Assembly (NCBI RefSeq): GCF_003284965.1
Contig: NZ_QMEW01000010.1
Coordinates: 62,001 to 126,000 of the forward strand
Direction of reading: 5' to 3'
DNA length: 64,000 nucleotides
Source: Mycolicibacterium sp. GF69
GTDB taxonomy: Bacteria > Actinomycetota > Actinomycetes > Mycobacteriales > Mycobacteriaceae
Below the pieces are notes generated by a model. It made no database searches and was not told the DNA's origin. It saw only the letters and a list, made by a program, of their open reading frames with translations. Below, one piece after another: positions 16,301 to 23,377 of this stretch (position 1 is its first letter; every line of letters starts with the position of its first letter). The position numbers and the translations under genes were made by a program.

Positions 16301-18487
16301 GCGGCGCACCATCACCCCACGCTCGGTCCACTCGCGGCAGACGTCGTCGACGGCAGCCACCACGCCGGATATCACCGTCGATTCCGGCGACGCGCTGATC
16401 GCGGCCACCACATCGCTGCGGCCCGCCAGTCGCCGCTTCGCCTCGGCGAACGGCAGACGCACCAAGGCCATCGCGCCCTGTCCCATCACCGACCGGAAGC
16501 CGCGGGCCCGGTAGCACGCCACCGCGGCGCCGACGGTCAGGTCGAAGACACCGGCGGTGACGCATGCGGCGACCTCGCCGACCGAGTGACCGATCACCGC
16601 CGCGGGCGTGACCCCACGCGACCGCAGTACCGCGGCCAGCCCGACCTGCATGGCGAACGTCAGCGCCTGCACCTGATCCGTGCCGCCGAGTTCGCCGGTG
16701 GTCATAGCCTCGCGGGCCGAGAACCCCAGCTCCGCGGTGAACACCGGATCGATGGCATCCACCACCGCAGCGAATTCAGGTGCTGCGGCGAGTAGTTCAC
16801 GACCCATACCGATCCAGTGCGAGCCGTGGCCAGAGAACACCCAGACGGCGCCGTCGGCCGCGGCGGGCAGCACCGTGCCGGTCACCACGGCGGGTTCCGG
16901 TGCATCGTCGGCCAGCGCGGCCAACCCGGACGTCACCGCGGCCACATCGTCCGCGTGGTCGGCCACCACCACGGCCCTGGCGGTTTCGTGCGAACGGCGG
17001 TTCCACAGGGTCGACGCGAGCTGCTCAATCGGCGGCGGGTTCTGCCGCAGCCGCGCCGCGAGCGCACCCGCCTGCGTGCGCAACCGGGTGGTGTTGCGCG
17101 CCGATACGGGAATCATCACCGGAAGTTGCTGCGGCGGCGCGGTTTCGGTGTCCGGTTGGGTGAGGGGTGCCTCCTCGAGAAGCACATGCGCGATGGTGCC
17201 GCCGTAGCCGTAGCTGCACACCGCGGCGCGGCGCGGCGCACCGGCGGTGCGCTCCCACGGCTCGACCTGCGTCGGCACGCGTAACCCGCTGGCGGCCCAG
17301 TCCACCGCCGGGGTCAGCGTGGTGAGGCCCGCGGTCGGCGCGATCGTCTCGTGGTGCAGCGACAACGCGGTCTTGATGAGCCCCACCACCCCCGCGCCGC
17401 CTTCGAGGTGTCCGACGTTCGGCTTCACCGACCCGATGCGGCACGGCGCGTCGGCGGGTCGGCCCGTCCCGTAAACCGCCGCGAGCGCACGCACCTCGGT
17501 GGGGTCGCCGGACGGCGTGCCGGTGCCGTGCGCCTCCACGAAGTCGACGCTCGATGGTTCGATACCCGCGAATCCGCATGCCCGCCTGAACATGTCGGCT
17601 TGTGCGTCGCCGTTGGGCGACATGATGCCGACGGTGCGTCCGTCCTGCGCGACGGCACCGCCGCGCACCACGGCGTAGACGTGGTCACCGTCGCGCACCG
17701 CGTCGGCGAGGCGCTTGAGCACCACGACCCCGGCACCTTCGCCACGTCCGTAGCCGTCGGCGGCGGCGTCGAACGTCTTGCAGCGGCCGTCGGGTGCGGT
17801 CGCGCCCGCCACGTCCAGCACCCGGGTCAGCCCCGGCCCGATCAACGCGCTGACCCCGCCCGCCAGCGCCAGCGACGTCTCGCCGGCATTGAGCATCTGG
17901 CACGCCTGATGCACGGCGACCAGCGACGCGGCACATGCGGCGTCGAGAGCCACGCTGGGGCCCCGCAGATCGAGCAGGTGAGACACCCGGTTGGCGATAC
18001 CGCACAGCGACGTGCCGATCCCGGTCCAGGCTTCGATGCCGGGCAGATCTTCCATGATCAGCTTGCCGTAGTCATCGGAGTTGACACCCATCAACACCGC
18101 GGTGTCACTGCCCGCCAACGACTTCGGGGGGATGCCGGCGTGTTCGAGCGCTTCCCAGCTCACTTCGAGCGCCAGTCGCTGCTGGGGGTCCATCAAGTCG
18201 GCCTCGCGCGGTGACACCCCGAAGAACTCGGCGTCGAATCCGGCCAGGTCGTCGAGGAACGTTGCCCAGCGCGTGACGTCCTTGAGCACCGCCGCGTTGC
18301 GGGGGTCGCGGTGCAGGTACGGTTCCCAGCGCTCCGCCGGCACCTCACGGACGTCGCTGCCGCCGGCGAGGAGGAAGTTCCAGAACCGCTCCGGTGTGCC
18401 GATGTCGCCGGCCACCCGGCAGCCGAGGCCGACGATCGCGATCGGCTGGGGTCCCGTGAAACCTTGGTCTGTGGCGGTATCGGTCAC
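13304..18487 (-). CDS. Iterative type I PKS of 6-methylsalicylic acid synthase type
   Basis: A single 1727-residue PKS. The KS (about 14-440) has Cys185 in LDAACAAS and His320/His360. The AT (about 548-830) has Ser635 in GHSVGE and VAFH at 734-737, the malonyl type. The TH/DH domain (about 905-1175) has His939 in YPGNHPVQGTEIVPAAV and an acidic partner in PLLDAAT. The KR has GGTGALG (1381-1387) and Tyr1529 in GAYACAN. The ACP has Ser1677 in GVDSIM. There is no ER, MT or terminal TE. This order, size and the HP..G.EIVPAA motif are the hallmarks of bacterial 6-MSA synthases (ChlB1, AviM type); the KR argues for 6-MSA rather than orsellinate. An IdeR-like box lies 18 bp upstream. It converges on mbtA, suggesting it makes the aryl cap. 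Confidence 0.88.
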   Translation of the reverse strand: MTDTATDQGFTGPQPIAIVGLGCRVAGDIGTPERFWNFLLAGGSDVREVPAERWEPYLHRDPRNAAVLKDVTRWATFLDDLAGFDAEFFGVSPREADLMDPQQRLALEVSWEALEHAGIPPKSLAGSDTAVLMGVNSDDYGKLIMEDLPGIEAWTGIGTSLCGIANRVSHLLDLRGPSVALDAACAASLVAVHQACQMLNAGETSLALAGGVSALIGPGLTRVLDVAGATAPDGRCKTFDAAADGYGRGEGAGVVVLKRLADAVRDGDHVYAVVRGGAVAQDGRTVGIMSPNGDAQADMFRRACGFAGIEPSSVDFVEAHGTGTPSGDPTEVRALAAVYGTGRPADAPCRIGSVKPNVGHLEGGAGVVGLIKTALSLHHETIAPTAGLTTLTPAVDWAASGLRVPTQVEPWERTAGAPRRAAVCSYGYGGTIAHVLLEEAPLTQPDTETAPPQQLPVMIPVSARNTTRLRTQAGALAARLRQNPPPIEQLASTLWNRRSHETARAVVVADHADDVAAVTSGLAALADDAPEPAVVTGTVLPAAADGAVWVFSGHGSHWIGMGRELLAAAPEFAAVVDAIDPVFTAELGFSAREAMTTGELGGTDQVQALTFAMQVGLAAVLRSRGVTPAAVIGHSVGEVAACVTAGVFDLTVGAAVACYRARGFRSVMGQGAMALVRLPFAEAKRRLAGRSDVVAAISASPESTVISGVVAAVDDVCREWTERGVMVRRVNTDVAFHSPAMDALTGELGRLTAQLPPSRTPETRLYTTALADPRSEAPRDQHYWVANLRDRVRFAEAVSAAIEDGHRLFLEVSAHPVVAHSIVETLTSAGVDQHAVVPLLRRDRPEMHSVATAVGALYCHGAPVEHKSATVPWAAELPVTQWQHRRFWRTPTPPPGGRGVHDVDSHTLLGGRIEVTGAVASKMWQTRVDLDTRPYPGNHPVQGTEIVPAAVIINTFLEAAGGLRTRCDRAGTDLVDVRLRTPVAPGRARDVQVVLQDRGLTLATRLVDDDEQGEDGGWLTHSSAVAAADDDIEDLLGEVLDEPAAREVCRDLLPSGHVVDRLATLGVAAMGFDWEILELHGGDGELLARVAARGDRMAATSWAPLLDAATSAASTVFDGPPRLRMPARIDRVQVHGQPPAVALLHVRRRPGTTSTDVLLAEESGKVLASLTGMSFEQLENPSGSDVSAMLHRVSWQPVPWQADARPAAVVTVGGDAATREFVARDLSAADVPWVHCAGPAEIAGAADSLDRDAVVLVLPSRHDSPECSVGVVTQTLRALLEHGAKARTWVLTQDVHEGGNVAHAPLWGLARVAAAEHPEVFAGVLDVATTELPVGVLAAVHGHPVVALRDGVALSARLSSAGRATGTPMQCSAGGTYVITGGTGALGLRMAQRLADIGARRLVLLSRSGMPDRATWQLDSDLVRTVTALEERGVSVRSVAMDIAAPGAADELRAALRDLPPVRGVIHAAGVEAGALLVNTTPADFTAAMRPKVDGTLTLHEVFPPEQLDWLVLFSSCGYLAGFPGQGAYACANSFLDGMARHRQALGDRTVSVAWTAWRGLGMGSTSGFVAAQLDALGMDTVGADEAMRALDLAMRHDDPNIVVLPLLPAAAAVPMLADVAPSETACGIEDAPPVGLVDADPERVAQVVAAAVAAQLGVAEADVETGLPLVEVGVDSIMTVGLLRQLEKQTGLSLPPTLLWEYPTAAAVAERLVELLDAPEPADQVS

Positions 18488-18687
18488 GTCAGCTTGATCC
18501 CGAGGTCTGGATAGCCTTGCCTAAGAAGCCACACACCATGGCGGCAATGCTCGCATAACTGCGGTCATTTTTGGAATGTACGAACGCCGCCCGGAGGGTG
18601 GTGCCGATCACGTTCGACACCGTGAACCTGGGATCGGCGCCGCCGGGTCGTGAGTACGTTGGCCGAAGTCAGTCAGGCACGCCGCGG
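18488..18687. other. Intergenic region between the PKS promoter and hemW
   Basis: Apart from the IdeR-like box at 18506-18524, no convincing gene is seen. A short plus-strand frame from GTG 18601 begins VPITFDTVNLGS and looks protein-like for about 20 residues before decaying. It could be a gene remnant; this is weak. Confidence 0.4.
18506..18524 (-). promoter_or_regulatory. IdeR-box-like operator upstream of the 6-MSA-type PKS
   Basis: On the minus strand the 19-mer TTAGGCAAGGCTATCCAGA matches the degenerate IdeR consensus at 15 of 19 positions, with an intact TTAGG half-site and AGGCTA centre. It begins 18 bp before the PKS start codon, which places the PKS in the iron-starvation regulon with the mbt genes. 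Confidence 0.75.
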
Positions 18688-19827
18688 TCAGTCCAGCAGG
18701 GTGCGAACCACCGCGTCGGCCAGCAGTCGGCCGCGGTCGGTGAGCACGAGCCGGTCGGCCGCTCGGGTCAGTAACCCGTCGGCGACGGCGGTGTCGGCAC
18801 GGCGGAGCTCGCGCTCGCCGAGCGCGCTGGTCGGCAGCCCGGCGCGCAACCGCACGCGCAGCATCACGTCTTCGGTGTGCATGGTGTCGGCGTCGAGACG
18901 CTCGTAGTCGGCCACCGGCAGCCTGCCCTCGGCCAGGGTTTGCGCATACGGCTGGGGATGTTTGACGTTCCACCACCGGACCGCTTCGACGAAGCCGTGC
19001 GCACCGGGTCCAGCCCCCCACCAGTGGCCGCCGTTCCAGTAGCCGATGTTGTGCAGGCACTCGCCGCCCGGCTTGCTCCAATTGGAGACCTCGTACCAGT
19101 CGAAGCCGGCGCCCGCCAGGCGCGCGTCGAGCAGCTCGTAGCGGTGGGCCAGCACGTCGTCATCGGGTGGTACGAGCTCGCCGCGGCGCACCCGACGCGC
19201 CATCGCCGTCCCGTCCTCGACGACCAGCGCGTACGCCGATACGTGGTCGACACCGGCCTCCACGACCATGTCGACCGAGCGCAGCAGGTCCTCGTCCGAC
19301 TCACCCGGCGTGCCGTAGATGAGGTCGAGGTTGACGTGCTCGAATCCGGCCGCACGGGACTCGCGAGCCGCGGCGAGCGCACGGCCCGGCGAGTGGGTCC
19401 GGTCCAGCGTCTCCAGCACGTGCGGCGCCGCGGACTGCATGCCCAGCGACACCCGGGTGTAGCCGGCCTCCAGCAGTCGGTCGAACAACGACGGAGAGGT
19501 CGACTCCGGATTGGCCTCGGTGGTGACCTCGGCGCCGCTGACCAGAGGAAAGTGCGCGCGTACGGCGTCGAGCACCGCGGTCAGGCCCGCCGCGCCCAGC
19601 AGCGACGGCGTGCCCCCGCCGACGAATACGGTGTTCACTTCAGGGACGCGGCCCAGATGGCGCACCGCCCGGGCCAGCTCGGCCCGCAGTGCGGCCAACC
19701 ACCCGTCGGGGCTGGTGCCGCCCAGCTCACCAGGTGTGTAGGTGTTGAAGTCGCAGTACCCGCAGCGGGTGGCGCAGAACGGCACATGGATGTAGATGCC
19801 GAACGGCCGCCCCCGGGCAGGAGTCAT
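18688..19827 (-). CDS. hemW: HemW (HemN-like), radical SAM haem chaperone
   Basis: A 379-residue radical SAM protein with the CATRCGYCDF cluster motif (CxxxCxxC plus the extra cysteine one residue later) and the GGGTPS SAM-binding loop. It is close to M. tuberculosis Rv2388c (375 residues), long annotated as coproporphyrinogen III oxidase HemN. Proteins of this length class behave as the haem-binding chaperone HemW rather than as the oxidase. The start is uncertain: ATG 19827 (MTPARGRPFG) best fits the relatives, while ATG 19881 would add 18 residues, and neither has a clear ribosome site. It is divergent from the sirA operon. Confidence 0.88.
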   Translation of the reverse strand: MTPARGRPFGIYIHVPFCATRCGYCDFNTYTPGELGGTSPDGWLAALRAELARAVRHLGRVPEVNTVFVGGGTPSLLGAAGLTAVLDAVRAHFPLVSGAEVTTEANPESTSPSLFDRLLEAGYTRVSLGMQSAAPHVLETLDRTHSPGRALAAARESRAAGFEHVNLDLIYGTPGESDEDLLRSVDMVVEAGVDHVSAYALVVEDGTAMARRVRRGELVPPDDDVLAHRYELLDARLAGAGFDWYEVSNWSKPGGECLHNIGYWNGGHWWGAGPGAHGFVEAVRWWNVKHPQPYAQTLAEGRLPVADYERLDADTMHTEDVMLRVRLRAGLPTSALGERELRRADTAVADGLLTRAADRLVLTDRGRLLADAVVRTLLD

Positions 19828-19900
19828 GGCCGGCAGCGCCACCGTCGGCGCATGGTTTCCGGCTGCGGCGGTTCGGGTCATGCAAGCGATTGTGCGCTTG

Positions 19901-19965
19901 AACGCGAGATTGCATCCACGCAGGCGGCTACTCGTACTTTTGCTGCGTGGATGCAATCTCGCGTT
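19901..19965. repeat. Perfect 23-bp inverted repeat (large stem-loop) between hemW and the sirA leader
   Basis: Arm 19901-19923 and arm 19943-19965 are exact reverse complements over 23 bases (beginning AACGCGAGATTGCATCCACG), separated by 19 bases. A partial extra copy of the GCGAGAT half, as GCAAATCTCGC, lies at about 19982-19992. The element lies 74 bp before the hemW start on one side and 70 bp before the leader peptide on the other. It has no T-tract. It may be a bidirectional terminator, a protein site or a miniature repeat. Confidence 0.85.
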
Positions 19966-20034
19966 TGTGCTCACGATGAGCGCAAATCTCGCCCGGTTAG
20001 GGCATATGTCGGTGTCCGTGGCACAATTGGGCAC

Positions 20035-20130
20035 GTGACCTCCGTCCGCATCTTCCCCCAGCGTGTAGCCCTGGTGGCGCGGCGGCATGTCGATTTCAAG
20101 CGCGTTTGTAGCTGTTGTTGTCTGCCCTGA
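20035..20130 (+). CDS. Short leader peptide with Cys-Ser-Cys-Cys-Cys near its end, upstream of sirA
   Basis: A 31-residue ORF starts at GTG 20035 and ends VDFKRVCSCCCLP before TGA 20130. It ends 103 bp before sirA. A -10-like CACAAT ends 7 bp before the GTG, consistent with a leaderless transcript; an in-frame GTG at 20074 is an alternative start. Leaderless poly-cysteine short ORFs are known in mycobacteria as cysteine-responsive attenuators of downstream sulfur genes: with little Cys-tRNA the ribosome stalls and the operon is expressed. The position before sirA-cysH-che1 fits that mechanism. GC-rich inverted segments in 20150-20195 could form the alternative structures. Confidence 0.72.
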   Translation: MTSVRIFPQRVALVARRHVDFKRVCSCCCLP

Positions 20131-20233
20131 CGCCGTAGACCTGCCCATCTGTATTTCAGCTGGCCGCCGGATCTGCGCCGCCGGACAGCCCCGGTGTTGA
20201 CGCGCGATCCGGCTCCACGAAGGAGCCACATCC

Positions 20234-21916
20234 ATGACCACAGCAGAATCCAAGCCCAAGCCCGCGAAGCGGCCCCGCGCCGAGGGGCAGTGGGCGCACG
20301 GCTACCGTGAACCGCTCAACGGCAATGAGCAGCTCAAGAAGGATGACGACGCGCTGAATGTGCGCCGCCGCATCATCGACATCTACGCCAAGACCGGCTT
20401 CGACGGCATCGACAAGACCGATCTGCGCGGCCGGTTCCGCTGGATGGGTCTGTACACCCAGCGCGAGCAGGGCTACGACGGCACGTGGACCGGCGACGAG
20501 AACGCCGACCTGCTCGAGGCGAAGTACTTCATGATGCGGGTGCGCTGCGATGGCAAGGCGTTGTCCGCCGCGGCGCTGCGCACGCTGGGCCAGATCTCCA
20601 TCGACTTCGCCCGCGACACCGCCGACATCTCCGACCGGATGAACCTGCAGTATCACTGGCTCGAGATCGAGAACGTGCCGGAGATCTGGGACCGACTGGC
20701 CGCGCACGGCCTGCAGACCACCGAGGCATGCGGCGACTGCCCCCGCGGAATGCTCGGGTCGCCGTTGGCCGGCGAATCGCTCGACGAGGTGCTCGACCCG
20801 ACGCCCGCACTCGACGAGATCGTGCGGCGCTACATCGGCAATCCCGAGTACTCCAACCTGCCGCGCAAGTACAAGACCGCGATCTCGGGCCTGCAGGACG
20901 TCGCGCACGAGGTCAACGACATCTCGTTCATCGGGGTCAACCACCCCGAACACGGCCCCGGCCTCGATCTGTGGGTCGGCGGCGGCCTGTCGACCAACCC
21001 GATGCTGGCGCAGCGGCTCGGCGCGTGGATCCCGCTCGACGAGGTGGCCGACGTGTGGGAGGGCGTCACCGCGGTGTTCCGTGACTACGGATACCGGCGG
21101 TTGCGGTCCAAGGCGCGGTTGAAGTTCCTCATCAAGGACTGGGGTGTCGAAAAGTTCCGGCAGGTGCTCGAGGCCGAATACCTGGGCCGCAAGCTGATCG
21201 ACGGGCCCGCACCCGAGCCGGTCAAACACCCGATCGACCACGTGGGCATCCAGAAGCTCAAGAACGGCCTCAACGCCGTCGGCGTCGCGCCGATCGCGGG
21301 CCGGGTGTCGGGCACCATCCTGACCAAGGTGGCCGACCTCGCCGAGGCGGCGGGTTCGGACCGCATCCGGTTCACCCCCTACCAGAAGCTGATCATCCTC
21401 GACGTGCCCGACGACAAGCTCGACGAGTTGTCGGAGGGCCTCAAGGCGCTCGGGTTGCCGCCGGAGCCGTCGCACTGGCGCAAGAACCTGATGGCCTGCA
21501 CCGGTATCGAGTTCTGCAAGTTGTCGTTCACCGAGACGCGCACCCGCGCGCAGGTTCTGGTGCCGGAACTGGAGAAGCGGCTCGAGGACATCAACGCGCA
21601 ACTCGACGTGCCGATCACGGTCAACATCAACGGCTGCCCGAACTCGTGCGCGCGCATCCAGGTCGCCGACATCGGGTTCAAGGGCCAGATGGTCGACGAC
21701 GGTGATGGCAACTCGGTCGAGGGTTTCCAGGTGCACCTGGGCGGCAGCCTCGGGCTGGACAGCGGTTTCGGGCGCAAACTGCGCCAGCACAAGGTGCTGT
21801 CCAGTGAGCTCGGCGACTACATCGACCGGATCGTGCGCAACTTCGTGAAACAACGGGAGCACGGCGAGCGTTTCGCTACGTGGGCGATAAGAGCCGACGA
21901 AGCGGATTTGAGGTGA
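20234..21916 (+). CDS. sirA: SirA, ferredoxin-dependent assimilatory sulfite reductase
   Basis: A 560-residue sirohaem/[4Fe-4S] sulfite reductase equivalent to M. tuberculosis Rv2391 (SirA, earlier NirA). The cluster ligands appear as CTGIEFC and CPNSC in the C-terminal half. Tyr74 and Cys166 correspond in spacing to the cross-linked Tyr-Cys pair of the M. tuberculosis enzyme. It reduces sulfite to sulfide with ferredoxin for cysteine synthesis. ATG 20234 follows GAAGGAGCC at good spacing. It heads the operon sirA-cysH-che1, which also encodes the preceding reduction step and a chelatase for its sirohaem cofactor. Expression is probably tuned by the poly-cysteine leader. Confidence 0.95.
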   Translation: MTTAESKPKPAKRPRAEGQWAHGYREPLNGNEQLKKDDDALNVRRRIIDIYAKTGFDGIDKTDLRGRFRWMGLYTQREQGYDGTWTGDENADLLEAKYFMMRVRCDGKALSAAALRTLGQISIDFARDTADISDRMNLQYHWLEIENVPEIWDRLAAHGLQTTEACGDCPRGMLGSPLAGESLDEVLDPTPALDEIVRRYIGNPEYSNLPRKYKTAISGLQDVAHEVNDISFIGVNHPEHGPGLDLWVGGGLSTNPMLAQRLGAWIPLDEVADVWEGVTAVFRDYGYRRLRSKARLKFLIKDWGVEKFRQVLEAEYLGRKLIDGPAPEPVKHPIDHVGIQKLKNGLNAVGVAPIAGRVSGTILTKVADLAEAAGSDRIRFTPYQKLIILDVPDDKLDELSEGLKALGLPPEPSHWRKNLMACTGIEFCKLSFTETRTRAQVLVPELEKRLEDINAQLDVPITVNINGCPNSCARIQVADIGFKGQMVDDGDGNSVEGFQVHLGGSLGLDSGFGRKLRQHKVLSSELGDYIDRIVRNFVKQREHGERFATWAIRADEADLR

Positions 21917-21921
21917 GCCGA

Positions 21922-22647
21922 GTGACGACGACGGATACCGACCTGCAGGCGCTGGCCGAACGGGCAGCGGCCGAACTCGAGGGCGCGAGCGCACTGGATC
22001 TGCTGCGGTGGACGGACGAGAACTTCGGTCCGAATGCCGCCGGCGGGCCGGTGAGATCCGGCTACGTGGTGGCGTCCAACATGCAGGACGCGGTGCTCGT
22101 CGATCTGGCCGCCAAGGTGCGGCCCGGAGTGGACATCTTGTTCCTCGACACCGGTTACCACTTCGTCGAGACCATCGGCACCCGCGATGCGGTCGAAGCG
22201 GTCTACGACGTGAACATCGTCAACGTCACCGCCGACAAGAGCGTGGCCGAACAGGACGAGTTGTTCGGCAAGGATTTGTTCGCCCGCGAACCCAACGAGT
22301 GCTGCCGGATGCGCAAGGTCGAACCGCTCTCCAAGGCGTTGCGCGGGTACTCGGCGTGGGTGACCGGAATCCGCCGGGTGGAGGCGCCGACGCGCGCCAA
22401 CGCGCCGCTGATCAGCTGGGATGCGGCATTCGGGCTCGTGAAGATCAACCCGCTGGCGACCTGGACCGACGAGGACATGCAGGCCTACATCGACACCAAC
22501 GGTGTTCTCGTCAATCCGCTTGTCTACGAGGGGTATCCGTCCATCGGTTGCGCACCGTGCACGGCCAAACCCGTCGAGGGCGCCGATCCGCGCAGCGGCC
22601 GCTGGGCCGGCACCGGCAAGATCGAATGTGGGCTGCACGCATCGTGA
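21922..22647 (+). CDS. cysH: CysH, adenylylsulfate (APS) reductase
   Basis: A 241-residue thioredoxin-dependent reductase converting APS to sulfite and AMP. It has the paired CC motif in NECCRMRKVEPL and the second pair in IGCAPC, the four [4Fe-4S] ligands that mark APS rather than PAPS reductases, and the catalytic cysteine in the C-terminal ECGLH. The start is taken as GTG 21922, 5 bases after a near-perfect ribosome site GAGGTGA that itself contains the sirA stop codon; GTG 21913 is the alternative. Equivalent to M. tuberculosis Rv2392. Confidence 0.95.
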   Translation: MTTTDTDLQALAERAAAELEGASALDLLRWTDENFGPNAAGGPVRSGYVVASNMQDAVLVDLAAKVRPGVDILFLDTGYHFVETIGTRDAVEAVYDVNIVNVTADKSVAEQDELFGKDLFAREPNECCRMRKVEPLSKALRGYSAWVTGIRRVEAPTRANAPLISWDAAFGLVKINPLATWTDEDMQAYIDTNGVLVNPLVYEGYPSIGCAPCTAKPVEGADPRSGRWAGTGKIECGLHAS

Positions 22648-22654
22648 GGCCCCA

Positions 22655-23371
22655 GTGACGCTCGTGCTGACCGCGCACGGCAGCGCCGATCCGCGGTCGG
22701 CGGAGGTGACCCACGCAGTGGCGGGCCGGATCCGGCGGCTGCGTCCGTGGCTTGACGTCCGCCCGGCGTTCCTCGAGCAGAACGGCCCGAGCCTGCTCGA
22801 CACCCTGCGCGACCTTCACACCCCCAGTGTGGTCGTACCGTTCCTGTTGGCCAGCGCTTTTCACGCGCGGATCGACATCCCCGCGGTCGTCGCGGAGTCA
22901 GGCGCTATGGTCGACCGGGCCGAGGTGCTCGGCGAGGATCCCGCCCTGTTGACCGTGCTGCGCCAGCGGCTGGCCGAGATCGGCGTCTCCCCCGACGACC
23001 GAGACCTCGGTGTGCTGGTGGTCGCGGTCGGCTCATCGCACCCGGTCGCCAACGCCCAGACCGCGACCGTCGCTCACGCGCTACAGCGCGGAACGCGTTG
23101 GGCCGGAGCGCAAGTCGCGTTCGCCACAGGACCGTACGCCGACGTGGCCGACGTCGCCGACCGCCTACGCGCCGGCGGCGCCGAGCGCCTGGTCATCGCA
23201 CCGTGGTTTCTGGCGCACGGCCGGATCACCGATCGGGTCGCCGCATACGCTGCTGCGGAGGGTATTCCGATGGCCGAGCCGCTGGGCTCGCACAACCTTG
23301 TCGCGGCGACGGTGCTGGACCGCTTCGACACGGTGGTCGCGATCACCGCGGGCGCTGCGGCCGCCGCGTGA
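22655..23371 (+). CDS. che1: Sirohydrochlorin ferrochelatase (Che1/CbiX/SirB family)
   Basis: A 238-residue chelatase with two related halves. Metal-binding histidines sit in TAHGSAD near the N-terminus and in ASAFHARIDIP; the second half begins at VVAVGSSHP. It inserts Fe2+ into sirohydrochlorin to give sirohaem, the cofactor of SirA encoded in the same operon. GTG 22655 lies 7 bp after the cysH stop and follows GAGG. Equivalent to M. tuberculosis Rv2393. Confidence 0.88.
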   Translation: MTLVLTAHGSADPRSAEVTHAVAGRIRRLRPWLDVRPAFLEQNGPSLLDTLRDLHTPSVVVPFLLASAFHARIDIPAVVAESGAMVDRAEVLGEDPALLTVLRQRLAEIGVSPDDRDLGVLVVAVGSSHPVANAQTATVAHALQRGTRWAGAQVAFATGPYADVADVADRLRAGGAERLVIAPWFLAHGRITDRVAAYAAAEGIPMAEPLGSHNLVAATVLDRFDTVVAITAGAAAAA

Positions 23372-23377
23372 TCGATA

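Noticed and set aside
18601..18680. Possible gene remnant beginning VPITFDTVNLGS
   Set aside because: Only about 20 residues look protein-like, with no family match that I can name and no ribosome site; kept only as a note.
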